Source of the DNA: Ensifer adhaerens
GTDB taxonomy: Bacteria > Pseudomonadota > Alphaproteobacteria > Rhizobiales > Rhizobiaceae
Length of the DNA: 64,000 bases
Reading direction: 5' to 3'
Assembly (NCBI RefSeq): GCF_002940685.1
Contig: NZ_PNFP01000014.1
Span: 124,001-188,000 of the forward strand
In this document: in pieces, positions 9,092-17,563 of the stretch
How positions within the stretch are numbered: position 1 is the stretch's first letter
How the letters are laid out: each line of letters begins with the position of its first letter
The notes under the pieces: model-generated
What the model was told of the DNA's origin: nothing
The model's database searches: none
Seen by the model: only the letters and a program-made list of their open reading frames with translations
Translations under genes and position numbers: made by a program

Positions 9092-10519
9092 GATCGTGTC
9101 CACGTAGGTGGTGTAGCTGGCGGCTGATTGCCGTGCTTTCCGCCCCAGGTCGGAGCGATTATCAGCGGGCCACAGCGGGCAAGCTGATTTGGGGATCATC
9201 GCTCATTTGAGCCATGGTCTCAAGGGTCAGGTATCTGCCTCGCTGGACGGTCCACTCATCGTTCGCCTCCATGAGCAATGCGCCGACGAGACGGACGATG
9301 GCTTCATCGTTGGGAAAGATGCCGACGACCTCGGTGCGGCGTTTGATTTCGCCGTTGAGACGCTCAATCGGATTCGTCGAGTGCAACTTCGCCCGGTGCT
9401 CTTTCGGAAAGGTCATGTAGGCGAGCACATCGTCTTCAGCGTCATCCATGATCATGGCGAGCTTCGGCACTTTTGGTCTGATCTGGTCGGCGACGCTGCG
9501 CCATTGAGCGCTGGCCGCCTCCGGCGTCTCCTGGGCAAAGGCTGTAGCGATGAAGGCGGAAACAACTCGCCTCCCGCTCTTTCCGGCATGTGCCAGCACA
9601 TTCCTCATGAAGTGAACGCGGCACCGCTGCCATGTGGCGTTGAGAACCTTGGAAACGGCAGCTTTGATGCCCTCATGCGCATCGGAGACAACCAGCTTCA
9701 CCCCACGTAGACCTCGCCGTGTCAGCCGACGCAAAAACTCCGTCCAGATTGGCTCAGCTTCCGATGTGCCGACTTCCATACCCAGGACTTCGCGCCGACC
9801 GTCGCTGTTGACGCCGACCGCGATGATGACGGCGACTGAGACGATCCGGCCGCCACGGCGGACCTTGAGGTAGGTCGCGTCCACCCAAACATATGGCCAT
9901 TCGCCTTCAATGGGGCGGTCAAGGAACGCCTTCACCTTGACGTCGATCTCCTCGCACAGCCGCGACACCTGGCTTTTGGAGATGCCGCTCATCCCCATGG
10001 CTTTGACCAGATCATCGACCGAGCGCGTCGATATTCCTTGGATATACAACTCCTGGATAACAGCCGTCAGAGCCTTCTCGGCCATGCGGCGCGGTTCGAG
10101 GAAGCTTGGAAAGTAGCTGCCCTTGCGCAGCTTCGGAATGCGAAGCTCGACCGTGCCAGCTCGCGTCTCCCAATCGCGGTCACGATAGCCGTTGCGCTGT
10201 GCAAGCCGCATCGGGTTCTTCTCCCCGAACCCTGCACCCGTAGCTGAGCTGACCTCCAGCTCCATCAGCCGTTCAGCGGCAAAGCCGATCATCTCGCGCA
10301 ACAAATCGGCATCAGCGCTCTTCTCAACGAGCGAACGCACGTTCATCATGTCAGTGGTCATCAGTGATCTTTCCGTCAGGTTGTGTCTTGAACAACCCGA
10401 CCCTAGCGGAAAACACTGATGGCCGCCCGCACAGCCCCTCACTCGCTACAGCGCGATTGGGGGCGCGCTCGCGAGCGGCTGTGCTACCGCCGAACTACAC
10501 CACTCGGTGGGACACGATC
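9092..10519 (-). mobile_element. IS256-family insertion sequence, complete, 1428 bp
   Basis: Both ends are visible. The left end starts GATCGTGTCCACG at 9092, and the right end read on the opposite strand starts GATCGTGTCCCAC at 10519. Imperfect inverted repeats extend about 27 bp, with the inner GTGGTGTAG shared. The element is flanked by the direct repeat GTGCAAGC at 9084-9091 and 10520-10527, which is the 8-bp target duplication typical of IS256 elements. It carries a single intact transposase gene, so it may still be mobile. Confidence 0.93.
9162..10361 (-). CDS. IS256-family (Mutator-like) DDE transposase
   Basis: A 399-residue transposase that cuts and joins the element's ends. Family features include [14 protein letters not shown] with the first catalytic Asp, a second Asp in [13 protein letters not shown], the mutator signature region [15 protein letters not shown], and the C-terminal catalytic Glu segment [15 protein letters not shown]. 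Start chosen at ATG 10361 ([12 protein letters not shown]), although the frame is open 81 bp further upstream. Length is normal for the family and no frameshift is seen. Confidence 0.95.
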   Translation of the reverse strand: MTTDMMNVRSLVEKSADADLLREMIGFAAERLMELEVSSATGAGFGEKNPMRLAQRNGYRDRDWETRAGTVELRIPKLRKGSYFPSFLEPRRMAEKALTAVIQELYIQGISTRSVDDLVKAMGMSGISKSQVSRLCEEIDVKVKAFLDRPIEGEWPYVWVDATYLKVRRGGRIVSVAVIIAVGVNSDGRREVLGMEVGTSEAEPIWTEFLRRLTRRGLRGVKLVVSDAHEGIKAAVSKVLNATWQRCRVHFMRNVLAHAGKSGRRVVSAFIATAFAQETPEAASAQWRSVADQIRPKVPKLAMIMDDAEDDVLAYMTFPKEHRAKLHSTNPIERLNGEIKRRTEVVGIFPNDEAIVRLVGALLMEANDEWTVQRGRYLTLETMAQMSDDPQISLPAVAR

Positions 10520-10527
10520 GTGCAAGC
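10520..10527. repeat. Target-site duplication, right copy
   Basis: GTGCAAGC directly follows the right end of the IS256-family element and is identical to 9084-9091. Confidence 0.9.
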
Positions 10528-10751
10528 TCGCTCGTATTGCATTGCGGTGGGGCGTTCGGCAGCTGGCTGAAGCGGCGCAGGTGTCAACGCAGACGATAAG
10601 TCGCTTAGAGAGGGGCGAACAACTGTGGGGAGGTACATTAAACGGCATAGCGCAGGTATTTGAGGCTGCGGGAATCGAGTTCATTTCGGACGATGATGGC
10701 GGCTTCGGGATAAAGATCAACAAGCCGAATTTACCGCCCTCCGCACGATAG
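10520..10751 (+). pseudogene. XRE-type regulator gene interrupted by the IS256-family element
   Basis: Right-hand fragment of a small Cro/C1-type helix-turn-helix regulator. After the target duplication the frame reads CKLARIALRWGVRQLAEAAQ, then VSTQTISRLERGE, the classic HTH_3 recognition helix, then a short C-terminal part ending at the stop at 10749-10751. Removing the element and one GTGCAAGC copy joins this frame to an open frame on the left ending FRNAVQ. Most of the HTH survives, so expression from a start within the element's edge is possible, but the native promoter and start have been cut off. Confidence 0.8.
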
Positions 10752-10887
10752 CTATCGCGTCCGCAATGGTCGCTTGGATCAACATCGGCAACCGCCATGA
10801 AACATTGAGAACAGGTCGCGGCTGGCCATCTTGTACGCGCCTGGAGGCTTCCTATCTCAGTGGCCATCCTCGACATGGAGCCCCGAG

Positions 10888-11064
10888 ATGGACCAGGTGG
10901 CAACGAACGCAGTTTCAGATCTCGAGATCGAAATCTTTCCGCCCACGCGCGACAAACGAGACGCGCAAGCGACGGCGGTTTGCATCTGTTGTCAAAAAAA
11001 GCGCCTGGCCTCACGAATGGATGCAGACGGTTGCGGCATATGCGAGGAGTGCCTCGCGCCGTGA
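10888..11064 (+). CDS. Small zinc-ribbon-like protein, 58 aa
   Basis: The C-terminal half carries two Cys pairs, CICC and CGICEEC, separated by a basic segment (QKKRLASRMDADG). This suggests a small zinc-binding ribbon. The N-terminal half is acidic and soluble (SDLEIEIFPPTRDKRD). ATG 10888 is chosen as start because the sequence upstream has no protein character, but the frame is open to 10831. The partner or target is unknown. Similar tiny Cys-rich proteins are common in rhizobia, and I cannot name the family. Confidence 0.55.
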   Translation: MDQVATNAVSDLEIEIFPPTRDKRDAQATAVCICCQKKRLASRMDADGCGICEECLAP

Positions 11065-11096
11065 GGCGGGATCGACTGCGATGGCGGGTTGTGCTC

Positions 11097-11299
11097 TTAG
11101 GCTCCCCTGACGTTTTCGGCCCTCGATTTTCCGGTCTTCGGTCTTGCCCGACGTCGTAGCTGTCCTTTTGACCATCGTGAAGCGGACCTGCGCCATTGAC
11201 CGCGGACACGTGTACAAACACGTCGGTCCCGCCGTTCTACGGTGAGATGAAGCCGTAACCCTTGTCGTGATTGAAAAACTTAACCGTACCGATTGTCAT
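11097..11299 (-). pseudogene. Cold-shock (CspA-family) gene with nonsense codon and frameshift
   Basis: From ATG 11299 the frame reads MTIGTVKFFNHDKGYGFISP, which is RNP-1-containing CspA sequence, and then a TAG at 11237-11239 where the family has Glu, Asp or Gly. It continues NGGTDVFVHVSAVNGAGPL, the RNP-2 region. Near 11135 the frame is also lost: the family-like ending DRKTGKSRAENVRGA plus TAA (11097-11099) is in another frame. The total of 203 bp is one base short of a multiple of three, as expected for a single-base deletion in a gene of 67 codons plus stop. Confidence 0.85.
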
Positions 11300-11699
11300 C
11301 ATCATCCTCGTTGGCTCTAGGGTTTCCGCAATGCTGCGGAGCCTATTCAACGCATTCAGCTCCTGCAATCACGCAAGTGGGTGAAGTTGCGGCGGGCTAG
11401 CACCGCAGTCGAGCTCCCTTCCTTTTCGGCTCAACCGGGATGCCCTCAGTCGCGCGCATCCCTTGATGTTGCGGCTGGAGCCGCAGGATTTGACATGAAG
11501 GGGAGGGGCCGGGAGGGCGCTGTCCCTTCGCCACTTCAAGCACCTGCCGCCCAGCTTCCTCCACTCCACTGCCGTTTCGACCCGTGCAGCCGGTTACCCG
11601 CGCAGGCGCATTAACCCCAATCCCCCGCTGGTCCGCCCGAGCTCGGGAAGCAGGAGCGAAAGGCTCCCGCTTCGCGAGGTTAAGGGAAAGGGCAAGGAC
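11300..11699. other. Leader region upstream of ArdC-like fragment
   Basis: No gene is recognised. The last bases (GGGAAAGGGCAAGGAC) form a good ribosome-binding site for the ATG at 11700. GC-rich short inverted segments occur around 11480-11500 but without a T-run. Confidence 0.35.
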
Positions 11700-11800
11700 A
11701 TGGCCAAGGCAAACGCAACGGCTACTACCAGCAGCAGCGATATCTATGAACGCATCACCCAGCGCATCATCGAGCAGCTAGAGGCCGGTGAGCGAGTCTT
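11700..11800 (+). pseudogene. Truncated ArdC-like antirestriction protein (N-terminus only)
   Basis: The frame begins MAKANATATTSSSDIYERIT, followed by QRIIEQLEAGE. This matches the start of ArdC/DUF1738 plasmid antirestriction proteins, which bind single-stranded DNA during conjugative entry. Similarity stops at about 11795; the rest of the open frame to 12305 is unrelated and unlike protein. The full family is about 300 residues. It is a plasmid-type relic and supports a plasmid location for the window. Confidence 0.6.
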
Positions 11801-12185
11801 GCGGGGGGCGGGAACGTGTCAGCTGAGGAAGCTTTTGGGATCCCTTAAGCAGCGACGTCGCCGATCAGTGAGCCAGCGGAATGTTCCATTCCTTCGCTTC
11901 CAGGAGCCATGTGCTGCTCGGCCCACCTTCTCTCTAAGCGCCCTGCCGGGCCGCTGTCGCACCTCCCTGGCACACAGCTTGCTTAATGCGTTGGAGCTAC
12001 TGAGGCGGTCGTTGTCGGCAGCCCCACTGCACGGCAACGGGGGGAGTGGAGCGGGCCTTCCTGCAACAACCCGATGCCCTATACGCTGCCTGGGGGAATG
12101 CATAACGAGTCCCTATCTGTGTGTACATGTAGTTATCTTCGACAATCGTCGCGGGCCCCTTCATCAGGCTGTCTATGTGCACGTA
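11801..12185. other. Intergenic region, no gene recognised
   Basis: It follows the abrupt end of the ArdC-like fragment. No intact gene or insertion-sequence end could be supported. It probably includes the deletion or rearrangement junction that truncated ardC near 11795. Confidence 0.35.
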
Positions 12186-12719
12186 TTATTTGTTGCGCGT
12201 CTCGGCAAACAACCGGAGAGAACGACGTTGGTCGATTGTTGCAGCCACGCTCGTATCCTCTGGGTTGCCATGGGTTGCTGCCAGGACACGATTCGAGAAA
12301 CGTGAGTTGCCGGTCACCTCGGGTCCGAGCCAATCGGGGAGCACTGGATTGTCGGCGTGGTCCAACAATTCAACTTCTGCAATAACGAGGCCGCGATGTC
12401 GGCCGGAATACACATCCACCTCCCAGGTGTGGCCTTGATGTTCCACTTCGAAGCGCGCTTTTTCGATGGCGCCTGGTGCGTACTGAAACATCTCCTTTGC
12501 GTCGGCGTAGGGGATGTCGTATTCGAACTCCTCGCGTCTGCCTTGACCGCTTCTAATTTTTACCGTCAACTTAGCTGTCTGGGCATCGATCGTCCTAACC
12601 CGCACGGTTCGGTTTTTCGTCGCCACAAGATAGGCTTGCCGTAAGACAGACCCTTCTGAAGCGTGCTCCCGCCAGCGATCGTCAAGCACGAGGAACTTTC
12701 GCTCAATTTCTGCGGTCAT
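12186..12719 (-). CDS. CYTH-domain phosphohydrolase/cyclase-like protein
   Basis: A 177-residue single-domain CYTH protein with the ExExK signature at residues 4-8 (EIERK) and strand pairs such as VRVRTID, KLTVKIR, EFEYDI and IAEVEL that line the CYTH tunnel. Known relatives hydrolyse inorganic triphosphate or, in class IV, make cAMP. Triphosphatase activity is more likely here and would fit the PPK2 polyphosphate kinase encoded nearby (inference). Start ATG 12719 is preceded by GAGG. A FixK-type operator lies 104 nt upstream. Confidence 0.85.
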   Translation of the reverse strand: MTAEIERKFLVLDDRWREHASEGSVLRQAYLVATKNRTVRVRTIDAQTAKLTVKIRSGQGRREEFEYDIPYADAKEMFQYAPGAIEKARFEVEHQGHTWEVDVYSGRHRGLVIAEVELLDHADNPVLPDWLGPEVTGNSRFSNRVLAATHGNPEDTSVAATIDQRRSLRLFAETRNK

Positions 12720-13400
12720 GGCTGCCTCATTGATGAAGGTGCCGTTACATTAGCTCCAGATTTTCGGAGCTTGCTTATCTCTACTTCAACGTTGCGCCTT
12801 CGTTGTCCGTCCGCATTGATCCCCGTCAAAAATGGTCTTGATCCGCAAGATAAGACGCCTGGTCGGCTGTCTGGTTGCGACACTGCAACCTAAAGGGACG
12901 GATGTGCCACGGCGGGCTGCCTAAAGGTGACGACGAGCACATTGTTTCTGCCTGTGTCGGAAAAGCATTTCGTTTTTAGCAGTGGCAGCGGTTGGTCGGG
13001 GGTGATTGTCGCAGGCGTCGCGCGGCTGATGTCGCGAAACATAGACATTTGTGCATGGGCGCTGAGCAAATCATTGAGGTCGACGGCTGGTGGTCTGTCG
13101 TGGCAGTCGTAGCACCTGGGCGGCCTCGTCTTTTGGGTGACAGATGGCGAAAATGGCGCTCCCAAAAGGACGATTGTTGGACATACGTCGAGTTTCGCGT
13201 CACGCAACTGTCTACGAAACTCGTGGTGTTCGAGAACTCGTTCGTCGAGGTCATTTAAACCTGGCTCGGCGCCCAGTCCAGAAAGAACCCAACATCGCCT
13301 TGGACGCCGACGGGGAGGTTGGCACCGTCACTGTGCGATACTATTGCCCCGCGGCTGCCCGGACTGAAGGCGGGTGCCTTACTCGGTGCGCTACGCTTGC
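12720..13400. other. 680-bp intergenic region with a FixK-type operator
   Basis: The operator at 12816-12829 serves the CYTH gene. Weak protein-like segments occur on the plus strand around 13144-13370 (such as IALDADGEVGTVTVRYYCP), but none has a start, a family match or convincing length, so I do not call a gene. Confidence 0.35.
12816..12829. promoter_or_regulatory. FixK/FNR-type operator (TTGATCCCCGTCAA)
   Basis: Matches the FNR-family half-sites TTGAT and GTCAA with 4-bp spacing. The centre is 104 nt upstream of the CYTH start at 12719. Confidence 0.8.
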
Positions 13401-14276
13401 TTATATGGCGTTTGGCACATATCGACGCAGATGTGGACTTTCGACATAGTGGTCGGGCCGCTTCTGACGTTTCCCCAATTCCGGTTCAACGAACTTCACT
13501 TTATCGTAGGGGATGACCGAAAGGATGTGCGAGATACAGTTGATGCGCGACCTCTTCTTGTCGTCGGATCGAACAATCCACCACGGGGCGTATTCCGTGT
13601 CAGTCATCCGGATCATCTCATCGTAGGCAATGCTGTAGTCCCACCAGCGTTGATAGGATTCGACGTCCATTGGACTGAGCTTCCATTGACGAAGCGGGTC
13701 GCCGATGCGCTGACGGAACCGCCGCTCTTGTTCGTCCTCGCTGACATCCAGGAAGTACTTGAGCAGTATGATCCCGCTCTCGACGATCGCAGCTTCGAAA
13801 CGCGGAGCGAGCTCGAGAAAGCGCCGTGCCATCTCTTCACTGCAGAAGCCCATGACACGTTCGACCCCTGGGCGGTTGTACCAGGAACGATCGAATATGA
13901 CGACTTCGCCAGCGGCAGGCAGGTGCGGTATGTAACGCTGCATGTAAATCTGGCTTTTCTCCCGATCGGTCGGCGCCGGCAGGGCAACGACGCGGAATAC
14001 GCGTGGGCTGACGCGCTCGGTAATGCGTTTGATCACCCCTCCTTTTCCCGCCGCATCGCGCCCCTCGAAAATGATAACAACGCGTGCCTTTGACTTCTTC
14101 ACCCAAGCCTGCAGATGTGCGATCTCCATCTGCAGCCGATGCAGCTCCTTTCCATAATCGGCAGCCGCTGCGGAGCCCCTTACTTCCCCGAAGGGCGCGG
14201 TTTCGAGCTTTTCGCGCACTGCCCGGCCGTCTTTCTTCGACCTGTCTTTGTTCTTTCCTTTGCCGTTCTTTGACAT
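13401..14276 (-). CDS. ppk2: Polyphosphate kinase 2 (PPK2 family)
   Basis: A 291-residue cytoplasmic enzyme that moves phosphate between polyphosphate and nucleotides. Walker A GRDAAGKGG is at about residues 72-80, a PPK2 lid segment with basic residues lies around 100-115, and the Walker B-like VVIFDRSWYNR is at about 125-135. The C-terminal YAPWWIVRSDDKKRSR is also typical. The Lys-rich first 20 residues are a common PPK2 extension. The ribosome-binding site GGAGG before ATG 14276 is excellent. It probably forms an operon with the membrane protein upstream (105-bp gap) under the operator at 15165. ADP- versus AMP-specificity cannot be decided by eye. Confidence 0.93.
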   Translation of the reverse strand: MSKNGKGKNKDRSKKDGRAVREKLETAPFGEVRGSAAAADYGKELHRLQMEIAHLQAWVKKSKARVVIIFEGRDAAGKGGVIKRITERVSPRVFRVVALPAPTDREKSQIYMQRYIPHLPAAGEVVIFDRSWYNRPGVERVMGFCSEEMARRFLELAPRFEAAIVESGIILLKYFLDVSEDEQERRFRQRIGDPLRQWKLSPMDVESYQRWWDYSIAYDEMIRMTDTEYAPWWIVRSDDKKRSRINCISHILSVIPYDKVKFVEPELGKRQKRPDHYVESPHLRRYVPNAI

Positions 14277-14381
14277 GGTTTCATTTCCTCCTTTAACGTG
14301 ATCCTGTTGCTGAAACAGCCGCTTGACAGGCCAGCGGCGACTGGCGGCGCTAAATGCCTCAGACCTTGCGCGGTGCGAGCC

Positions 14382-15080
14382 TCATCCCCCTAGGGCTATG
14401 GCTATCGCCACCATGACCAGGCCAACCGCAACCATCAAAAACCCAATGCGCAGCGGCGCTCCCGCATGGCGGCCCAGGGCATAACCGGTAACGAATAGCA
14501 GACCGATCGCGATCCCATTGGATAGACGCAGAGCGTTTGTGGCGTCGCCTATGACAAAGAAGGGTGCTACGACCGGAAAGGTGAGCAGAAAGACGAGCAC
14601 GAATACAGCCAAGGCGCCGGCGAAGTCCTGTGCCTGAACTCGAATTCGCGTTTTGTCGGCGGGCAGACTATTCAGATACAGTCGGATCCGCTCGAGGTCG
14701 CTGGCTGAGAGCGCTGGCAGGACCAAAGGCGGTAAGGCGCCTGCAATGACCGATCGTGCGATTGATGCGCTCGCTGACGTCTGAACTGCCTCAACGGTTC
14801 TTTTTGAAAGTCGGTGCTCTGCTGTCGAACTCATCAAGAACATCACTGCGTCAATAATCCCCCATGCCAGGTTGCAGCTGAGCGCTCCGATGATCATCGC
14901 CTTGACATCCGCGCGGCCAGCCTGGGCGACCCCAAGCGAGCCTGTGAATGTCATCACCATGATCAATCCGAAAAGAATCTCAGCTGCGCGGTCGACCGGA
15001 TTGAGCACGCGTCGGAATGGCCACCCGCTCTTGGGTGTTGCAATGGTATCGATGACTGATTGTCTGCCACCGTCGTTCAT
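14382..15080 (-). CDS. VIT1/CCC1-like integral membrane protein
   Basis: A 232-residue protein with about five hydrophobic segments. The N-terminal RVLNPVDRAAEILFGLIMVM, followed by FTGSLGVAQAGR, resembles the first helix of VIT1/CCC1 iron/manganese transporter-like bacterial proteins (DPVDR...LFGL). The helix NLAWGIIDAVMFL and C-terminal helices follow. The central cytosolic part (about 85-145) lacks the long metal-binding helix of true VIT1, so transport activity is uncertain. A FixK-type operator centred 92 nt upstream suggests control by low oxygen, with ppk2 downstream. Confidence 0.7.
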   Translation of the reverse strand: MNDGGRQSVIDTIATPKSGWPFRRVLNPVDRAAEILFGLIMVMTFTGSLGVAQAGRADVKAMIIGALSCNLAWGIIDAVMFLMSSTAEHRLSKRTVEAVQTSASASIARSVIAGALPPLVLPALSASDLERIRLYLNSLPADKTRIRVQAQDFAGALAVFVLVFLLTFPVVAPFFVIGDATNALRLSNGIAIGLLFVTGYALGRHAGAPLRIGFLMVAVGLVMVAIAIALGG

Positions 15081-15164
15081 TGCGAGCCTCGACCGTCAAA
15101 AATGGAGGTAAAGCCATCAGACTTTTAGTTGACTCTACTATGCCTTCGACGGCGCGCGCTTAAA

Positions 15165-15178
15165 TTGATCCTCGTCAA
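15165..15178. promoter_or_regulatory. FixK/FNR-type operator (TTGATCCTCGTCAA)
   Basis: The centre is 92 nt upstream of the VIT-like gene (15080, minus) and 217 nt upstream of the MscS-type gene (15389, plus). It more likely serves the minus-strand ppk2 operon. Confidence 0.8.
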
Positions 15179-15388
15179 TGTCCGGTCTGTGTTTTCGAAA
15201 TATCTTTTTTAGAAACACGTGTGGCGTCTGTCGGTCTCGTGCGTTGGTCGTGAAGCTGATCGCGGCGGCCGAGACGAGGTCGTACATGGCGCCGTCGATT
15301 TCGACTGCCGATACCCGTCCGGCGGTTTCAGTTCAGGAACAAACCAGGTCCTGCCGCTGGAAGCGACAACAATTCAGGTACGTTGAAC

Positions 15389-17494
15389 ATGAAGGCAATT
15401 GTGCCCAGTTTTCCGTGTTGCCGGGGTATCTGGATCGCCCTTATTGCGGTGGTCGTTTTTTCAGTTACGCCCGAAATCTCGTTGGGAGCAACCAGTCTAT
15501 CAGTTGGGGAGACGGACCCGCCGCCCGAGAAAGTGCGGCAGTTTCTCGATCTTGCAAACAACCCGGAGGTCAAATCGTGGCTGGAGGGTAAGGTCGCTGT
15601 GCCAACTCCGGTCGCGGAAGCTTCGATTGCGGACGTGATCTCCGATTGGGGAGCAGCCGTTAAGGGCAGAGTTGCTGCTGTCGTCGGTGCAATCGATCGA
15701 GTGCCAGACGAGATCTCGAGTTCTTCCGCAGTATTTGTGCGTGACGTAAACGCCGGCAGGCCCGGCCTGGTCCTAATCATCTTTGGAGCCTTGCTTGCCG
15801 TCGGCTTCGGCGCCGAGCGGCTAATCTTGGGTGTGCTCGCCAGCCGCAACACAGACTGGTCGAGCGCGGATCCGGTTCAGGGGACCATGTCGCGCGCCGT
15901 CGCTCTGGTCACATTCTGCTTGGCAACCATTGGTCTTTACCTGTTGCTCGATTGGCCCCCCCTGCTTGGCAAGACGATCCTGCTGCTGCTTGTTGCGTTC
16001 ATGCTATTTCGATTGATCCACGGCATCGCCCGATTGCTGCTGGCTTTTGACGGCGTTGACGAAGAACCCGCAAATCAGTCATTCGTCTCTCAAGTCGGTA
16101 CGGTAGCTCGGTTCTGGCTTCGCCGTATCGATCTCGCCGCTGGTCTGACATTGGCCGGCTGGGTTGTTGTGAACGTGATGTCCTTCTTGGGTTTTTCCGC
16201 GGAGGTCACAAAGCTCGCCGCATTCGTGTTCGGGTTAGGCATCCTTGGGATCGGGATCGAGGTGGTTTGGCGGCGACCAAGGGTGACTACCTCCGTCATC
16301 GTCCGATCTCTGCTGTCTGTGTACATGGTACTTCTTTGGCTTGCTTGGGTCGGCGGACTTCTCGGGCTGTTGTTTGTCGGTATCTATTCTCTGGTCCTAC
16401 CGGGTGTTATTCGCAGCGTCGGCCGCTTGGCCCAAGCCCTGGCAAGCAGGGCGCAATTGCGCGGCGCTTTAGGGGTCTTGTTGAACGTGGTGATCGTCAG
16501 AGGCGCGCGTGCGCTGGTGATCGCCGCAGCTGTGGCATGGCTTGCCTATGCCTGGCGATTCAGTGCAGCAGCTTTGACCGGTAGCGAAGTCGGCAAGGTT
16601 GTGGTCAATGGCGCATCGAACGCAATCGTCATCCTCCTCGTGGCCGACTTGTTTTGGCAGTCGTCCAAAGCGCTCATCGCCTACCGCATGGATCTTGCGG
16701 AGCATTCCAGCGGTACCGGAGACAATCTAGCCCGAAGTGACAGGTTGCGGACCTTGCTCCCTATTTTTCGCAATACCTTGGCAGTGCTGATCGGCGTGAT
16801 CGCCATATTGACGATTTTGTCTGGATTGGGCGTGCAGATTGCGCCCCTTCTTGCCGGCGCCGGCATATTTGGTGTTGCTATCGGCTTCGGCTCGCAGACC
16901 CTTGTAAAGGATGTCCTCAGCGGGGTCTTCTACATGCTAGACGACGCATTCCGCGTTGGTGAATACATCCAGAGCGGCAGCTACAAGGGAACCGTCGAGT
17001 CGTTCAGTCTACGGTCGGTACGATTGAGGCACCACCGCGGACCTATTTTCACCGTCCCGTTCGGAGAACTTGGTGCGGTCGAGAATATGAGCCGAGACTG
17101 GGTGATCGACAAAATGACGATCAACGTCACTTATGATTCCGACATCGAGTTGGCCAGCAAGCTCATAAAGAAGATCGGTCAGGAATTGGCCGCGGACCCG
17201 GAATTCGCGGCAGACACGTTGCAGCCCTTGAAAATGCAGGGCGTCGATAGCTTCGGGGATTTCGCGATCGTCCTGAGGCTCAAACTCATGACCAAGCCCA
17301 ACGCACAGTTTGCCATCAAGCGGCGCGCCTTCATGATGATCAAGAAGGTCTTCGATGAAAATGGCATCAAGATCGCCGTGCCTACAGTCCATGTGGAAGG
17401 AAGTGGCGAATCTGCGGCTGCGGCCGCCCATCAGGTTCAGCAGTCGGCAAAAGCGGCACAGGTTGCCGAGGCGGCGGGCCAAGCCGTGGCTTGA
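15389..17494 (+). CDS. MscS-family mechanosensitive channel, large form
   Basis: A 701-residue inner-membrane channel that releases solutes on osmotic down-shock. It has a signal-like N-terminus (to about residue 35), a periplasmic region, roughly ten hydrophobic helices, then the MscS core: the pore helix AGAGIFGVAIGFGSQTLVKD (about residues 489-508), the following beta-domain (VGEYIQSGSYKGTVESF) and the C-terminal alpha/beta vestibule. An Ala/Gln-rich tail ends the protein. The frame also offers TTG 15383; ATG 15389 is preferred. A DUF2254 membrane protein follows 69 bp downstream on the same strand and is probably co-transcribed. Confidence 0.88.
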   Translation: MKAIVPSFPCCRGIWIALIAVVVFSVTPEISLGATSLSVGETDPPPEKVRQFLDLANNPEVKSWLEGKVAVPTPVAEASIADVISDWGAAVKGRVAAVVGAIDRVPDEISSSSAVFVRDVNAGRPGLVLIIFGALLAVGFGAERLILGVLASRNTDWSSADPVQGTMSRAVALVTFCLATIGLYLLLDWPPLLGKTILLLLVAFMLFRLIHGIARLLLAFDGVDEEPANQSFVSQVGTVARFWLRRIDLAAGLTLAGWVVVNVMSFLGFSAEVTKLAAFVFGLGILGIGIEVVWRRPRVTTSVIVRSLLSVYMVLLWLAWVGGLLGLLFVGIYSLVLPGVIRSVGRLAQALASRAQLRGALGVLLNVVIVRGARALVIAAAVAWLAYAWRFSAAALTGSEVGKVVVNGASNAIVILLVADLFWQSSKALIAYRMDLAEHSSGTGDNLARSDRLRTLLPIFRNTLAVLIGVIAILTILSGLGVQIAPLLAGAGIFGVAIGFGSQTLVKDVLSGVFYMLDDAFRVGEYIQSGSYKGTVESFSLRSVRLRHHRGPIFTVPFGELGAVENMSRDWVIDKMTINVTYDSDIELASKLIKKIGQELAADPEFAADTLQPLKMQGVDSFGDFAIVLRLKLMTKPNAQFAIKRRAFMMIKKVFDENGIKIAVPTVHVEGSGESAAAAAHQVQQSAKAAQVAEAAGQAVA

Positions 17495-17563
17495 GTACGT
17501 TCGTCAATCTCGTGGGTAACCGCCGCCGGAGGCTCGTCGGTCCAAGGGAGGCCATGTCAAAAG

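Noticed and set aside
10419-10751. A 110-codon XRE-type regulator starting inside the insertion sequence
   Set aside because: The first part of the frame is IS terminal sequence; the real gene's 5' end is on the other side of the element.
11237-11239. In-frame TAG in the cold-shock gene as recoding
   Set aside because: A second lesion, a one-base deletion, lies downstream, so decay explains it better.
11700-12305. A complete 201-residue protein starting with ArdC-like sequence
   Set aside because: Only the first 32 or so residues are family-like; the rest is low-quality frame translation.
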